The notes below the pieces were generated by a model. It did no database searches and was not told the DNA's origin. It saw only the letters and a program-made list of their open reading frames with translations. Shown piece by piece: positions 47,374 to 55,522 of a stretch of DNA of 64,000 nt. The first letter of the stretch is position 1. Every line of letters begins with the position of its first letter. The stretch spans positions 51,041,762 to 51,105,761 of the forward strand of contig CP136061.1 in NCBI GenBank assembly GCA_032622095.1, in the 5' to 3' direction. The stretch comes from Siphonodentalium dalli. Lineage: Eukaryota; Mollusca; Scaphopoda; Gadilida; Siphonodentaliidae. A program made the translations under genes and the position numbers.

Positions 47374-47982
47374 ATGGGGTCAACTAACCATAGCGCCATA
47401 CCATTTGAACCTTGTTCTAGTATTTGCATCAATGGACCAACTGGTTCTGGTAAGACGAGATGGGTCTACAGATTCCTACAAAATTTTAGTGGAATGTATT
47501 CTAGAGATCCACCTAAGAAAATAATGTACTGTTACGGTATTTATCAAAATTTCTATGATCGAAAATTTGGTCATGCATCAAGGATTACCTACCCAAACAG
47601 AAATCGAAGAATTTGCTGATGGTAAACATAATATGTTAATATTAGACGACTTGATGCATCGTATTATTGACCAAAAAGAGATTGAATTACTATTTACGCA
47701 GCAAACTCATCATCGCTGTCTTTCGGTGCTATTTATTTCACAAAATTTATACGCACAAGGCAAGGCTGCGAGAACTATAGCCTTAAACACAGGATATCTA
47801 CATTGGGTAGACAATTGTATCCCGGTAAATCTAAAGTACTCATTGATGCATACAAGGATTGTATGAAGAAACCATTTGCGTATCTTATAATAGATATGTC
47901 CCCTCACACTGAGGATAAATACAGACTACGAACAGACGTATTTCCCAACCAAGACCCTATAATTTACGTACCTACTACGTAA
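47374..47982 (+). pseudogene. Packaging ATPase (FtsK/HerA-like), broken
   Basis: ATG at 47374 opens a frame with Walker A GPTGSGKT within the first 30 residues. Walker B (MLILDDLM) lies downstream in the next frame, after a one-base gain in an A-run near 47565. A final block (LGRQLYPGKSK near 47806, ending VPTT before TAA 47980-47982) is in a third frame, after a break near 47795 that also appears to lose roughly a dozen residues. The family packages DNA into capsids of adeno-like and Polinton viruses. The start is supported by a TATA-like box and by position. It is non-functional as sequenced, unless the indels are read errors. Confidence 0.85.
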
Positions 47983-48021
47983 TAAGAAGGGGCAGTATTG
48001 GAGCTGAGTCGCGACGATAAA

Positions 48022-48345
48022 ATGAGTCGCTTATTACGTAAGGAGTTGAATTTTGTCAGAATATTGACATCAACCCAATCAAGATCTCAACGAAACGCAT
48101 TATTGACATCGATAAATAATAATCAGTTGAAAGTTCTAGTCGAAATTACGGTCAATTTACTACATGAAATTTTAACAGTTACAGTTCAACAAAAAGCTAA
48201 ATTACTGCGATATAAATCATTTTATATATTCTTGGGTGATAAATCTGTGAGCTTGTTGAGGAAAAGAAAAAGTGTGAATAATCACTCACCCGCCATTGCT
48301 TTGATGTTGAACATCGTTGAACATAAATTGAAACAGTTTTTGTGA
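48022..48345 (+). CDS. Small basic Polinton protein, conserved hypothetical
   Basis: An intact frame of 107 codons from ATG 48022; an upstream in-frame TTG at 47998 is not needed. The protein is Lys/Arg/Leu-rich and predicted helical, with an N-terminal SRLLRKELNFVRIL and a basic RKRKS near residue 77. Its size, composition and position next to the ATPase match a small protein recurrently found in metazoan Polintons; its function is unknown. The next gene starts within its stop codon (TGATG at 48343-48347). Confidence 0.6.
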   Translation: MSRLLRKELNFVRILTSTQSRSQRNALLTSINNNQLKVLVEITVNLLHEILTVTVQQKAKLLRYKSFYIFLGDKSVSLLRKRKSVNNHSPAIALMLNIVEHKLKQFL

Positions 48346-48713
48346 TGGAGTCTGTGAAGAAAACTGTTTTGATCCCGTATGAAAGATATATGATGTACAC
48401 AGAAAAAAGTAAACACAAAAAAGTTTCATCGGAGCCTAATATTGAACACAGCGACATCTAGGCAAACAATAGTAGCCATTCCGATGAAATGAATAAAGAA
48501 AGGGACCCGATGAATAATCAGATTGTTAATACAGTTCAAGCGACTGAACCTCAGGAGGCAATCCAAAAATCAGGAGTTAACACATCTAATAATACATCGA
48601 AAAAGACACACACTAAGCAAAGAAAAAAGAAAATAAGAGAGATTAAGCGTGAAATATCTAGACCTCCAGGTATAATCGTCGGTAGGCTGACTAAGATAAA
48701 GAAGAAACGTTGA
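48345..48713 (+). pseudogene. Unknown Polinton gene with one in-frame TAG
   Basis: ATG 48345 overlaps the previous stop by one base. The frame encodes an N-terminal segment beginning MESVKKTVLIPYERY, meets TAG at 48459-48461, then continues in the same frame through a polar Asn/Thr stretch. It ends in a very basic tail (KKTHTKQRKKKIREIKRE and KKKR), likely nuclear. The two halves share frame and composition, so a single nonsense change in one gene is the simplest reading. No family named. Confidence 0.55.
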
Positions 48714-48730
48714 ATATCGCTGTGAACAAT

Positions 48731-49839
48731 ATGGCCGATTGGAAAGATTATTTGAGTTCTATTTATTTTAATCCGGGTCATCCTGCATCGTACTCAGGAG
48801 CTACAAAGTTGCATCAGACTGTAAAATCTGAAAATAAACACATCATTTCCAAGCGCGAGATTGTGGCGTGGCTACAAAATCATGAAAGTTATTCCCTAAC
48901 AAAAAGTGTTAGACGAAAATTCCTGAGGTCTCGTGTTATTGTAAACGCTTCTGACAGTCAATGGATGGAGACCTCATGGATATGAATGATGTTTCCAAAG
49001 ACAACGACAATTACACGTACGTGTTAATAATGATTGACATTTTTTCTAGGAAGCTATGGTGCGAAGCTATAAAGAGAAAAACTGCAATTAATGTGATCAA
49101 TGCTATGAAACATATATTTGAAGGTGGAAGAACCCCTCGCCTCCTCCGAGCGGACCGCGGTTCGGAATTCACAAACAAACGGGTCAAAAGTTACCTTAAG
49201 GGTCTTCATATATCTCAAATTTTTACGCAAAACGAAATGAAAGCCAATTATTCGGAACGGGCCATAAAAACTATAAAGCAGAAGATTTCACGTTATATGA
49301 TAAAGCATAATAATGCTAGATATATCGACATTCTACAAGATATTGTGAAAAGTTGTAACCATACAATACATCGTTCTTTGGGTACCACCCCTGACTCAAT
49401 AACTGTTGAGAATGAAGATGAGTCTCGCCTTGATCAGTGGTTAATAAGACAGAAGGGGGGTGTTAAAAGTTAATTGAAGAAAAAGTTCAAATACAATGTA
49501 AATGATATCGTTAGAATATCACACACCAAAGCAGTTTTCGACCGAGAATATTCTCAGAAATGGACCGGAGAGTTGTTCAAAGTGACTAAGAAGTTTTACA
49601 GGCAGAACATACCCTTGTATACATTGACAGATTTCTTGGATGAAGCCATTGAGGGCGCTTTCTACGAGTCAGAACTTCAAAGGGTGCGCGTTGATGACGA
49701 TACAGTGTACAGAATAGATAAAATTGTCAAAAAGAGGAAACGAAAGGGTCAAACTGAAGTCATGGTGCACTGGCATTCATGGCCTGACAAATTTAATTCA
49801 TGGATTTTAGAGTCCGATGTCGCCAGATATCAAAATTAA
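48731..49839 (+). pseudogene. Retroviral-type integrase with chromodomain, broken
   Basis: ATG 48731 begins an N-terminal region with HPASYSG and a VRRKF block, followed by the rve core. Core acidic residues are visible: Asp in DLMDM (about 48976), Asp in RADRGSEF and Glu in YSERAIK, about 33 residues apart. The C-terminal part has an SH3-like YSQKWTGELF block and a chromodomain (VYRIDKIVKKR, then HSWPDKFNSWI). Two lesions are present: a one-base loss near 48963 and an in-frame TAA at 49471-49473. The enzyme inserts the element into host DNA. The gene ends at 49839 and overlaps the next open frame. Confidence 0.9.
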
Positions 49840-49873
49840 TAGGAGTAAGCTATCCACGGGAACCATTACAATC

Positions 49874-50314
49874 ATGGATAATATAACAGGTACCTTGACG
49901 AATATGTTTCAAACAGAACACAGTCGTCTACATATGAATCTCTTTAAATGGATAGGAATTACTATTATGGCAATAACTCTGTCACTACCAGTTATTTTAG
50001 TTCCAAAGAAGATACCGCGTGAGCCGGTGGACTATGAATTACGTCATACTAATATGTCACACCCCAATGATTACGAACAACACCCCTGTGGTTTCGTGAA
50101 AAAGTGGACAATACGATCAAACATTACTGTTACATTATGTAATAATCAAGGGCACATTTATACAGACATTAGGCGAGTTGTGAATAACACTCCGACGATT
50201 ATAAGTATTCCGTATAACCAGTGGTCTGACTTCGAGTATATATTCAGTGATGTTGATAAAACTATAAGAGAAGAGATGAATATTGATTCTCTTTTGAAAA
50301 AATTTAGAAACTAG
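49874..50314 (+). CDS. Membrane-anchored PC4-like domain protein
   Basis: An intact frame of 146 codons from ATG 49874 (in-frame sequence also extends back to 49817, overlapping the integrase). Residues 26-43 form a hydrophobic segment (WIGITIMAITLSLPVILV) followed by lysines. The C-terminal half resembles a PC4/Sub1 single-strand-binding domain: an ITVTLCNN strand, YTDIRR, IISIPYNQW and a closing helix with DVDKTI. PC4 domains bind melted promoter or replication DNA. A transmembrane segment fused to a PC4-like domain is odd, because PC4 acts in the nucleus; the hydrophobic helix may be structural rather than membranous. PC4 similarity is moderate. Confidence 0.55.
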   Translation: MDNITGTLTNMFQTEHSRLHMNLFKWIGITIMAITLSLPVILVPKKIPREPVDYELRHTNMSHPNDYEQHPCGFVKKWTIRSNITVTLCNNQGHIYTDIRRVVNNTPTIISIPYNQWSDFEYIFSDVDKTIREEMNIDSLLKKFRN

Positions 50315-50318
50315 TCAT

Positions 50319-50756
50319 ATGAATAATTATTATCTGTACCTGACTAGCGACGATTCCATTGATAAATATCCAGATAATCGTCCTCTCGACGTCACAATAG
50401 AGTCACCTGGTGTATTAATATTGGAAGGAACGTGGTTATGTTGTTTGAAAGACATAAATATAACCGATCATATAGACACGGATTTATTATATATTTGCTC
50501 GGACATATGTGGAGAATCAATAGCTTGTGACACGTCATCCCCCATCCTCAGGGTTATAAAGAGAGACACACGCGATACGGGTGATTGGCGGAGTTTTGAG
50601 GACTCATTCTACATAAACGTAAGGCAGGATAAACTTCAGCGTCTCAGGATTTTTATAAGAGGCGATAAACTTTCTAAAATAAATGCAGAAAAAAGAGTGA
50701 CTTGTACACTTCATTTGAAGAAACATGTCGATCACGTATATTCCAACCGATATTGA
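50319..50756 (+). CDS. Putative minor capsid (penton-type) protein
   Basis: An intact frame of 145 codons starts 5 bases after the previous stop. The N-terminus (YYLYLTSDDS, YPDNRPLDVTIESP) and the strand-rich remainder ending in TCTLHLKK resemble the small capsid-associated protein that precedes the major capsid gene in many Polintons, thought to be a single jelly-roll vertex protein. It is shorter than the versions I recall. Its position directly upstream of the capsid cassette supports a structural role. The last 32 bases overlap the next gene. Confidence 0.5.
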   Translation: MNNYYLYLTSDDSIDKYPDNRPLDVTIESPGVLILEGTWLCCLKDINITDHIDTDLLYICSDICGESIACDTSSPILRVIKRDTRDTGDWRSFEDSFYINVRQDKLQRLRIFIRGDKLSKINAEKRVTCTLHLKKHVDHVYSNRY

Positions 50757-51048
50757 AAAGTGGAGAAAACATTTCAGGGACATGATTAATGGGAAGTTAA
50801 CGCCAGATAATGAGGGTCGCTACTTTATTGACAGAACTCAAAATAGTGATAGTGAAGAAGACGTTCTAAAACAACATATTAACGTAGTGACGCCCGTCGC
50901 GCAAGCGATTGAAATGGCCAAAGCCGAAGTTGCAGAAAATAAGTTGACACATACACGTAAGGCGTCCAAAAAAACCAATAAGAGAGTGTTAGCTAGCGGT
51001 TTGGCTAATAATCCTAAGAAAGTGAAACCTATATTCGATAAATCATGA
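50725..51048 (+). CDS. Small basic protein before the capsid gene
   Basis: An intact 107-codon frame overlaps the previous gene by 32 bases and the capsid gene by 4 (ATGA). It has an N-terminal YIPTDIEKWRKHF and GRYFIDRT, a central VTPVAQAIEMAKAEV helix and a Lys/Arg-rich tail. This arrangement recurs upstream of Polinton major capsid genes. A DNA-condensing or scaffold role is plausible from charge and position but unproven. Confidence 0.6.
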   Translation: MSITYIPTDIEKWRKHFRDMINGKLTPDNEGRYFIDRTQNSDSEEDVLKQHINVVTPVAQAIEMAKAEVAENKLTHTRKASKKTNKRVLASGLANNPKKVKPIFDKS

Positions 51049-52310
51049 ATGAATACAGAGAGTACCATACCGATAAATTGGCATTATTTGAATCGCCGGC
51101 GGTTGACAGTGGAATACAATCGACAGAATGGATAAACTACAGACCCGTGAATCAGCTGACAGACACTGCAGCTTTAGAGTTCAATATTCCCGCCATGGCC
51201 ACAACCTACATGGACCTCAAACGCACATTGCTACTTCTCAAACTCAAAATAACCAAGCAAGATGGTTCGGCTCTAACCGTTAATGACGATGTGGGTCTGA
51301 TAAATGCAGCCCTACATTCAATATTTTCGCAGGTCGATTTGAATATACAGCAAGTTCCCGTGAGTCAAGTCGGTCCGAATTATCCATACAAAGCATATTT
51401 CGATGTACTCTTAGAAACTGAACGTAAGGAACAGCTGCATGGACAAGCGTTCGAAAAGGACACGGCAGGTGGTATGGACCTGGCAGATTCGAAAAGCGGG
51501 AACTCTGGCCTGTATTACAGGTCCAAAACAACCCGTACTAGTCAAATAATGGATATTATGGGATCAATTCAGCTTGACTTCTTCCAACAGGACAAATTAC
51601 TACTAAATGGTCTCCCGCTCACGTTAAAATTCTGGCAGACGAGAGATGTTTTTAGACTGATGTATCCGGGAACCACTGAGACATACAAGTTGAAAATACA
51701 GGAAGCTAATTTGAGACTAGCGACTGTGAAAGTTAACCCGGGTGTATTACTCAGTCATACTGAGTCACTCAAGAAAAGGAATGCGTGTTATCCTTTTTCA
51801 AAATCTATCATAAAGACGTATACAGTGTCAAAATGTGCATTCAGTTTGGGAGAAGATAATCTATTTCAAGGAGACGTGCCTAGTAGCTGTATTATTGGCT
51901 TAGTATCATCAAAGGCTGAAAGCGGTTCACGCGATAAGAACCCGTTCAACTTTGCGACTTTTGGATGCAACTTTGTCGGATTTTACGTTAACGGGCAGTC
52001 TATGCCCGCCCAAGCACTACAACCGAACTTTACCAGTAAGGAATATGTAGAAGCTTACAATACGATAATAAAAGATGTGAAACGAAAAGCCGTTCATATT
52101 ACTTATGAGGATTATGCGAAAGGTTATTGCATATATCGGATAAACCCGCAAGGAATTAATCACGATAGAGTCATACCTCAGAAAGGTCACACACGCCTTG
52201 AGATTAAATTCTCATCGGCTTTGAAAGACAATTGTACGGTAATTGTTTATGCCAAATTTCCTGCCGCTCTCAAAGTTGACGAGAGTTGTAAAGTTTGCAT
52301 TGAAAAATGA
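51045..52310 (+). CDS. Major capsid protein (double jelly-roll)
   Basis: An uninterrupted 421-codon frame starts on ATGA shared with the previous stop. It is beta-rich, with an N-terminal IQSTEWINYRPVNQL, a YMDLKRTLLLLKLKI strand block, ALHSIFSQVDLNI, YPYKAYFDVLLE, QDKLLLNGLPLTL and a C-terminal GHTRLEIKF. Motif order and length fit the hexon-like double jelly-roll capsid proteins of Polintons and adintoviruses. It sits directly before the maturation protease, the usual arrangement. The frame is fully open, unlike the replication genes. No signal peptide or membrane segment. Confidence 0.85.
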   Translation: MNEYREYHTDKLALFESPAVDSGIQSTEWINYRPVNQLTDTAALEFNIPAMATTYMDLKRTLLLLKLKITKQDGSALTVNDDVGLINAALHSIFSQVDLNIQQVPVSQVGPNYPYKAYFDVLLETERKEQLHGQAFEKDTAGGMDLADSKSGNSGLYYRSKTTRTSQIMDIMGSIQLDFFQQDKLLLNGLPLTLKFWQTRDVFRLMYPGTTETYKLKIQEANLRLATVKVNPGVLLSHTESLKKRNACYPFSKSIIKTYTVSKCAFSLGEDNLFQGDVPSSCIIGLVSSKAESGSRDKNPFNFATFGCNFVGFYVNGQSMPAQALQPNFTSKEYVEAYNTIIKDVKRKAVHITYEDYAKGYCIYRINPQGINHDRVIPQKGHTRLEIKFSSALKDNCTVIVYAKFPAALKVDESCKVCIEK

Positions 52311-52753
52311 ATACACGCGGACTCATGAGGGCGATAAATAGTTTCACAAACCATAATGAGATAGATGTTTGTCCCATAGACAAATTACCTCTTTATATCC
52401 AATATCCCCGGATGTATATAGTTAACACTGACGAGAGTAGCCAACCTGGACGCCACTGGACATTGATGATATTCCATGAACATAAACTATCAGAGTTTTT
52501 CGACACGATGGGGTTAAAACCCGAGTGTTACAACGGACGATTTAAACACGTGTTGTTATTGAATGGACCTCGTTACGAGTGTAATGAATACAGATTACAG
52601 GGTTCTAATATATGCGGTCCCTATTGCATATACTTTGCATTCTATAAACTGTGTGGATACAGTCTAGAAAATATAATGAGGCGTTTCAGTGCCAATAATT
52701 ATATGTATAATGATTTAATTATTAAGGATTTTATATTGAAATATATTCTGTAA
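52307..52753 (+). CDS. Adenain-like capsid maturation cysteine protease
   Basis: An intact frame of 148 codons starts on ATGA shared with the capsid stop. The catalytic constellation is complete: His50 in GRHWTLM, an acidic residue in FFDTMG (Asp66), Gln98 in LQGSN and Cys103 in ICGPYC. The family is C5/Ulp1-like and cleaves capsid and core proteins during virion maturation. The length is short for adenain but usual for Polintons. Immediately after the stop comes AACGCTCTTCATT, a one-base variant of the element's recurrent motif in reverse, then AATAAA near 52800. Confidence 0.9.
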   Translation: MNTRGLMRAINSFTNHNEIDVCPIDKLPLYIQYPRMYIVNTDESSQPGRHWTLMIFHEHKLSEFFDTMGLKPECYNGRFKHVLLLNGPRYECNEYRLQGSNICGPYCIYFAFYKLCGYSLENIMRRFSANNYMYNDLIIKDFILKYIL

Positions 52754-52861
52754 ACGCTCTTCATTAGAGAAACACTCTTTAAATTATATTATGTATATAA
52801 ATAAAATATTGTAAATACAATCATTTATCGTTCTTATATTATCATATGTATGACTGGGAAA

Positions 52862-52899
<38 letters not shown>

Positions 52900-53061
52900 C
52901 TGGGTTGAGGGGGCTGTGGGGGGAGGCGGGTGAGGGGTATTAGGTCTGTTGCCAAAACAAAAACAAATCTATTGTTTGTTTTTTTTTTGTCAAAAGCCAA
53001 AAAACAAAGGTATGTGGGCCCTCCCCGAATGAAAAAAGATAATCGATACATATATATATAT
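52754..53061. other. Spacer between convergent protease and TBP-like genes
   Basis: It contains AATAAA (about 52800) for the protease, a (TA)n tract (52865-52898), a G-rich patch and a T-run. Plus-strand and minus-strand genes converge here, so it is a shared 3' region. Confidence 0.6.
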
Positions 53062-53585
53062 TTATTCTGAAAGTAATTCAAGTTCACATATAGTAGGATA
53101 TACAATATTTAACATCTGCTTTTCACTTTTAATGCCTGTAATCACAATTTTTCCATTATGAAACATGTAAAATGTATTTTCTCACGTCTGAACATTGCCG
53201 CAGGGAACAGCTCTGATTCGTAAGAACATTCCATAAGTTTCACTAAAACGTTTAAGTCAAGTTTTCCATTTAACTGACAAAATGCAGACATTGTCAAAAT
53301 TTTTATGGAATGCAATCTCACTCGCCAACCACATTTTTGAATATGTCGAGTGTATCGACGCAGTCGAACGCGTGTCTGTTTGACATTATCAGAACGCCCG
53401 TTAACACATATTTTACCAGTGTTAAACACGAGGCAACATCCACCGAATTTAGAATGTTTCCATACAACTCCGCTAAACTTTTTGGAATTGTATTCAATGT
53501 TCGAACAGCCGAGTGTCAAATCCCTTAGATTAATAGAACAGTTCAAATCTGCAGAACATACGACATTAGTTATTCGTAGCATCAT
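53062..53585 (-). pseudogene. TATA-binding protein (TBP) core-like gene, one frameshift
   Basis: On the minus strand from ATG 53585 the protein follows the TBP saddle core over both half-repeats. The first half has RITNVVCSADLNC, IEYNSKKFSGVV and LVFNTGKICVNG, then RRYTRHIQKCG. The second has IKILTMSAFC, SYESELFPAAMFRR and, after a one-base loss near 53158, NGKIVITGIKSE and a tail ending at TAA 53062. The four phenylalanines that TBP inserts into the TATA minor groove are kept (F37, F54, F127, F142). There is no N-terminal tail. The gene lies 11 bases after the PC4-like gene in the same direction. TBP homology is strong; a TBP gene in a Polinton is, to my knowledge, not standard. Confidence 0.85.
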
Positions 53586-53596
53586 AGGAGTAATGT

Positions 53597-54208
53597 TTAG
53601 ATGAATGTCTGCATCCGGTTAATCAAACATGTTCTATCACCGTTGGGGCAGCATTCCATACATCTTAAAGATCCTTCCTGGTTTTGGTGATCGTCGGTCA
53701 AATAGCACTGCACAGTCTGATCAATTTCAGGAATATTAGCACACAGGACGAATATAGCTCCAGCTAGTTCTTCAAATTGGTCGAATGTCAGAGATATTCC
53801 GTATTTGGTTGCACACAAATCATCTGAATGTTCAGGCAGCCAATACCTGCGAATGTCAACACGCGGGATGCCGCTCTTTATAGTAATGAAGAAATTCCCA
53901 CCGATATGACGTCTCATGAATACATCGGATTCCCCGGTACGATAACTGACCACTTCTTGATGTATATCTGATAGGTAAGATTTCAACTCTTTGAATCTCC
54001 TTAGATTTAATGTTATTCCAGATTTTGTCGGAAATTTTTGGCCTGCATAACCTTCACCGCACTCTCTTATGTGGATATACAAGTTTCCCAGGAATCGACC
54101 GTCAAATAGGAAAATGTCATTTCCTAACGGGGCTAAGCATTGTGGATGGAACGCTCTCTCGTTGGTTTCAGTCCGTTGGTTTCCTTCAACATCGGGTTGA
54201 TCAGTCAT
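53597..54208 (-). CDS. Tandem PC4/Sub1-like coactivator domain protein
   Basis: An intact frame of 203 codons from ATG 54208. Two successive PC4-like units are visible. Residues 31-85 have LYIHIREC, FPTKSGITLNLRRFKELKSYL. Residues 95-160 have MRRHIGGNFFITI, VDIRRYW, ATKYGISLTFDQFEELAG. Each shows the strand-IR-strand, T-K-x-G-I-x-L and helix pattern of PC4, which as a dimer binds single-stranded promoter DNA and helps RNA polymerase II initiation. A tandem copy could act as an intramolecular dimer. The C-terminus has clustered cysteines (C183, C186, C187, C194). An acceptor-like TTTTCCAG lies in the 5' leader. It forms a unit with the TBP-like gene. Confidence 0.7.
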   Translation of the reverse strand: MTDQPDVEGNQRTETNERAFHPQCLAPLGNDIFLFDGRFLGNLYIHIRECGEGYAGQKFPTKSGITLNLRRFKELKSYLSDIHQEVVSYRTGESDVFMRRHIGGNFFITIKSGIPRVDIRRYWLPEHSDDLCATKYGISLTFDQFEELAGAIFVLCANIPEIDQTVQCYLTDDHQNQEGSLRCMECCPNGDRTCLINRMQTFI

Positions 54209-54279
54209 TTTTTATTTGAACCTGGAAAATAAGAAAACAAACATTACTTATCAGTTACACATCGAGAGTACAAAGTCCG

Positions 54280-54497
54280 AAAGGAGTCCGCCCGCACTGA
54301 GGGGTCCGCACTGGGGGTCCGCCCGCCCCGCCCTGGGGGGTCCGCACTGGGGGGGGGGGTCCGCCCGCCCCGCACTGAGGGGTCCGCACTGGGGGGTCCG
54401 CCGGCCCCGCCCTGGGGGTCCGCACTGGGGGGTCCGCCCGCCCCGCCCTGGGGTCCGCACTGGGGGGTCCGCCCGCCCCGCCCTGGGGTCCGCCCCT
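54280..54497. repeat. GC-rich minisatellite between divergent Polinton genes
   Basis: About 215 bases of imperfect 25-36-base units made of GGGGTCCGCACTGGGG and GTCCGCCCGCCCCGCCCT. This is far more GC-rich than the rest of the AT-rich element. It separates the minus-strand PC4-like gene from the plus-strand F-box-like gene, so it occupies a divergent promoter position. Open frames on both strands are repeat translations. Confidence 0.85.
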
Positions 54498-54549
54498 CCC
54501 TCGCATACTCAATAAGAATAAGAAAATTGAGTCATTGAGTCAGTTCATT

Positions 54550-55110
54550 ATGGAGAGAATACTACCCGCAGAAATACTGGAGAAAATATACAATCAGCTA
54601 ATTGACATGTCAACTATAAATCCAGAAATAAAAAAACAACTACTACACAATTGGTTTATAAGAGAAATTAAAATAATACTGAAGAATATAGATGAAGGAT
54701 ATTTTCCTGTACAGCAATTGAAATCTTTGATTGCGAGGTCTGAATTTGAAACTGATTTCTTACAGGATATATTGAATCAAATGTTTTCGAATCGCTGGGT
54801 ATTTAGAGGCGTTCCTAAAAATAAAATACATGACATTCGTGAACTTATTGGAGATAACTTTGTGAGATTTGCAGAATACCGAGACTGGGTTTTCAATCAG
54901 AGAAGTTTTGAAGAAGTGACAATAATTCACGGATATATCATTCTCCGTGAACCGTGTACACTGTTCACGATTGAACAAATACTTAACAGAGGCGTGATTT
55001 TGGATTACATTTCTACAAGTAAATCGAAATATATTTCAGAATTAGAGAATGAATTAATCTGGTCATTCGGAATAATCTGGAATTATGGTGACTCTTCGTT
55101 GAGAAAATAA
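54550..55110 (+). CDS. F-box-like protein, unknown function
   Basis: An intact frame of 186 codons from ATG 54550. It opens with MERILPAEILEKIYNQLID followed by a helix ending in LLHNWFIREIK, the Leu-Pro-x-Glu-Ile-Leu pattern of an F-box or F-box-like domain, which recruits SKP1-cullin ubiquitin ligases. The rest (residues 50-186) is helical with a beta-like centre and is not recognised. Several DNA viruses encode F-box proteins to redirect host ubiquitination, so an accessory host-interaction role is plausible. The F-box call is by eye and could be a chance match. The decamer AAAGAGCGTT lies 52 bases past the stop. Confidence 0.5.
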   Translation: MERILPAEILEKIYNQLIDMSTINPEIKKQLLHNWFIREIKIILKNIDEGYFPVQQLKSLIARSEFETDFLQDILNQMFSNRWVFRGVPKNKIHDIRELIGDNFVRFAEYRDWVFNQRSFEEVTIIHGYIILREPCTLFTIEQILNRGVILDYISTSKSKYISELENELIWSFGIIWNYGDSSLRK

Positions 55111-55522
55111 AAAAAAAACATATTTGTTTTTGGTTTAAGACCGATATAATATTATAAGTATAAAGAGCGTTAAGACTGTACTGGAGGTAAATGCAATGAT
55201 AGAAAAAACAACTAATTCATAACTAACCTGTATATAATGTTTCACACACACAGTATAGGACTAACGAATTTGTAAATGTGAACTGGATTGGGTAGCATTT
55301 TATAGATCGAAAAAAATGGACACCGTGGATAAATTGACAAATGACTGCCATCGGATTATAGTAATACGTGTTCAGGCACGCTCGATGTTATCTAACATCG
55401 AACGTGTCTGAACACGCCTTAGTATAATCCGATAGTTGCCATCGATCGAATGTTTACACTCTCATTACAACCTTGATCAAATATAGACGATTAAATTATA
55501 TAATATATATTACGTACCTCGT
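55111..55522. promoter_or_regulatory. Convergent intergenic region with 40-bp hairpin
   Basis: It contains TATAAAGAGCGTT (55159-55171), a 65-bp block matching 45947-46010, and a near-perfect inverted repeat: 55350-55390 pairs with 55393-55432 (ATCGGATTATAGTAATACGT... and its complement) with almost no loop. The region sits between the stop codons of the F-box-like gene and the polymerase, so a terminator, a replication hairpin or a relic terminal repeat are all possible. Confidence 0.6.

Noticed and set aside
54216-54515. Long open frames on both strands with Pro/Arg/Gly repeats
   Set aside because: They are translations of the GC-rich minisatellite in several frames and strands; no unique protein sequence.
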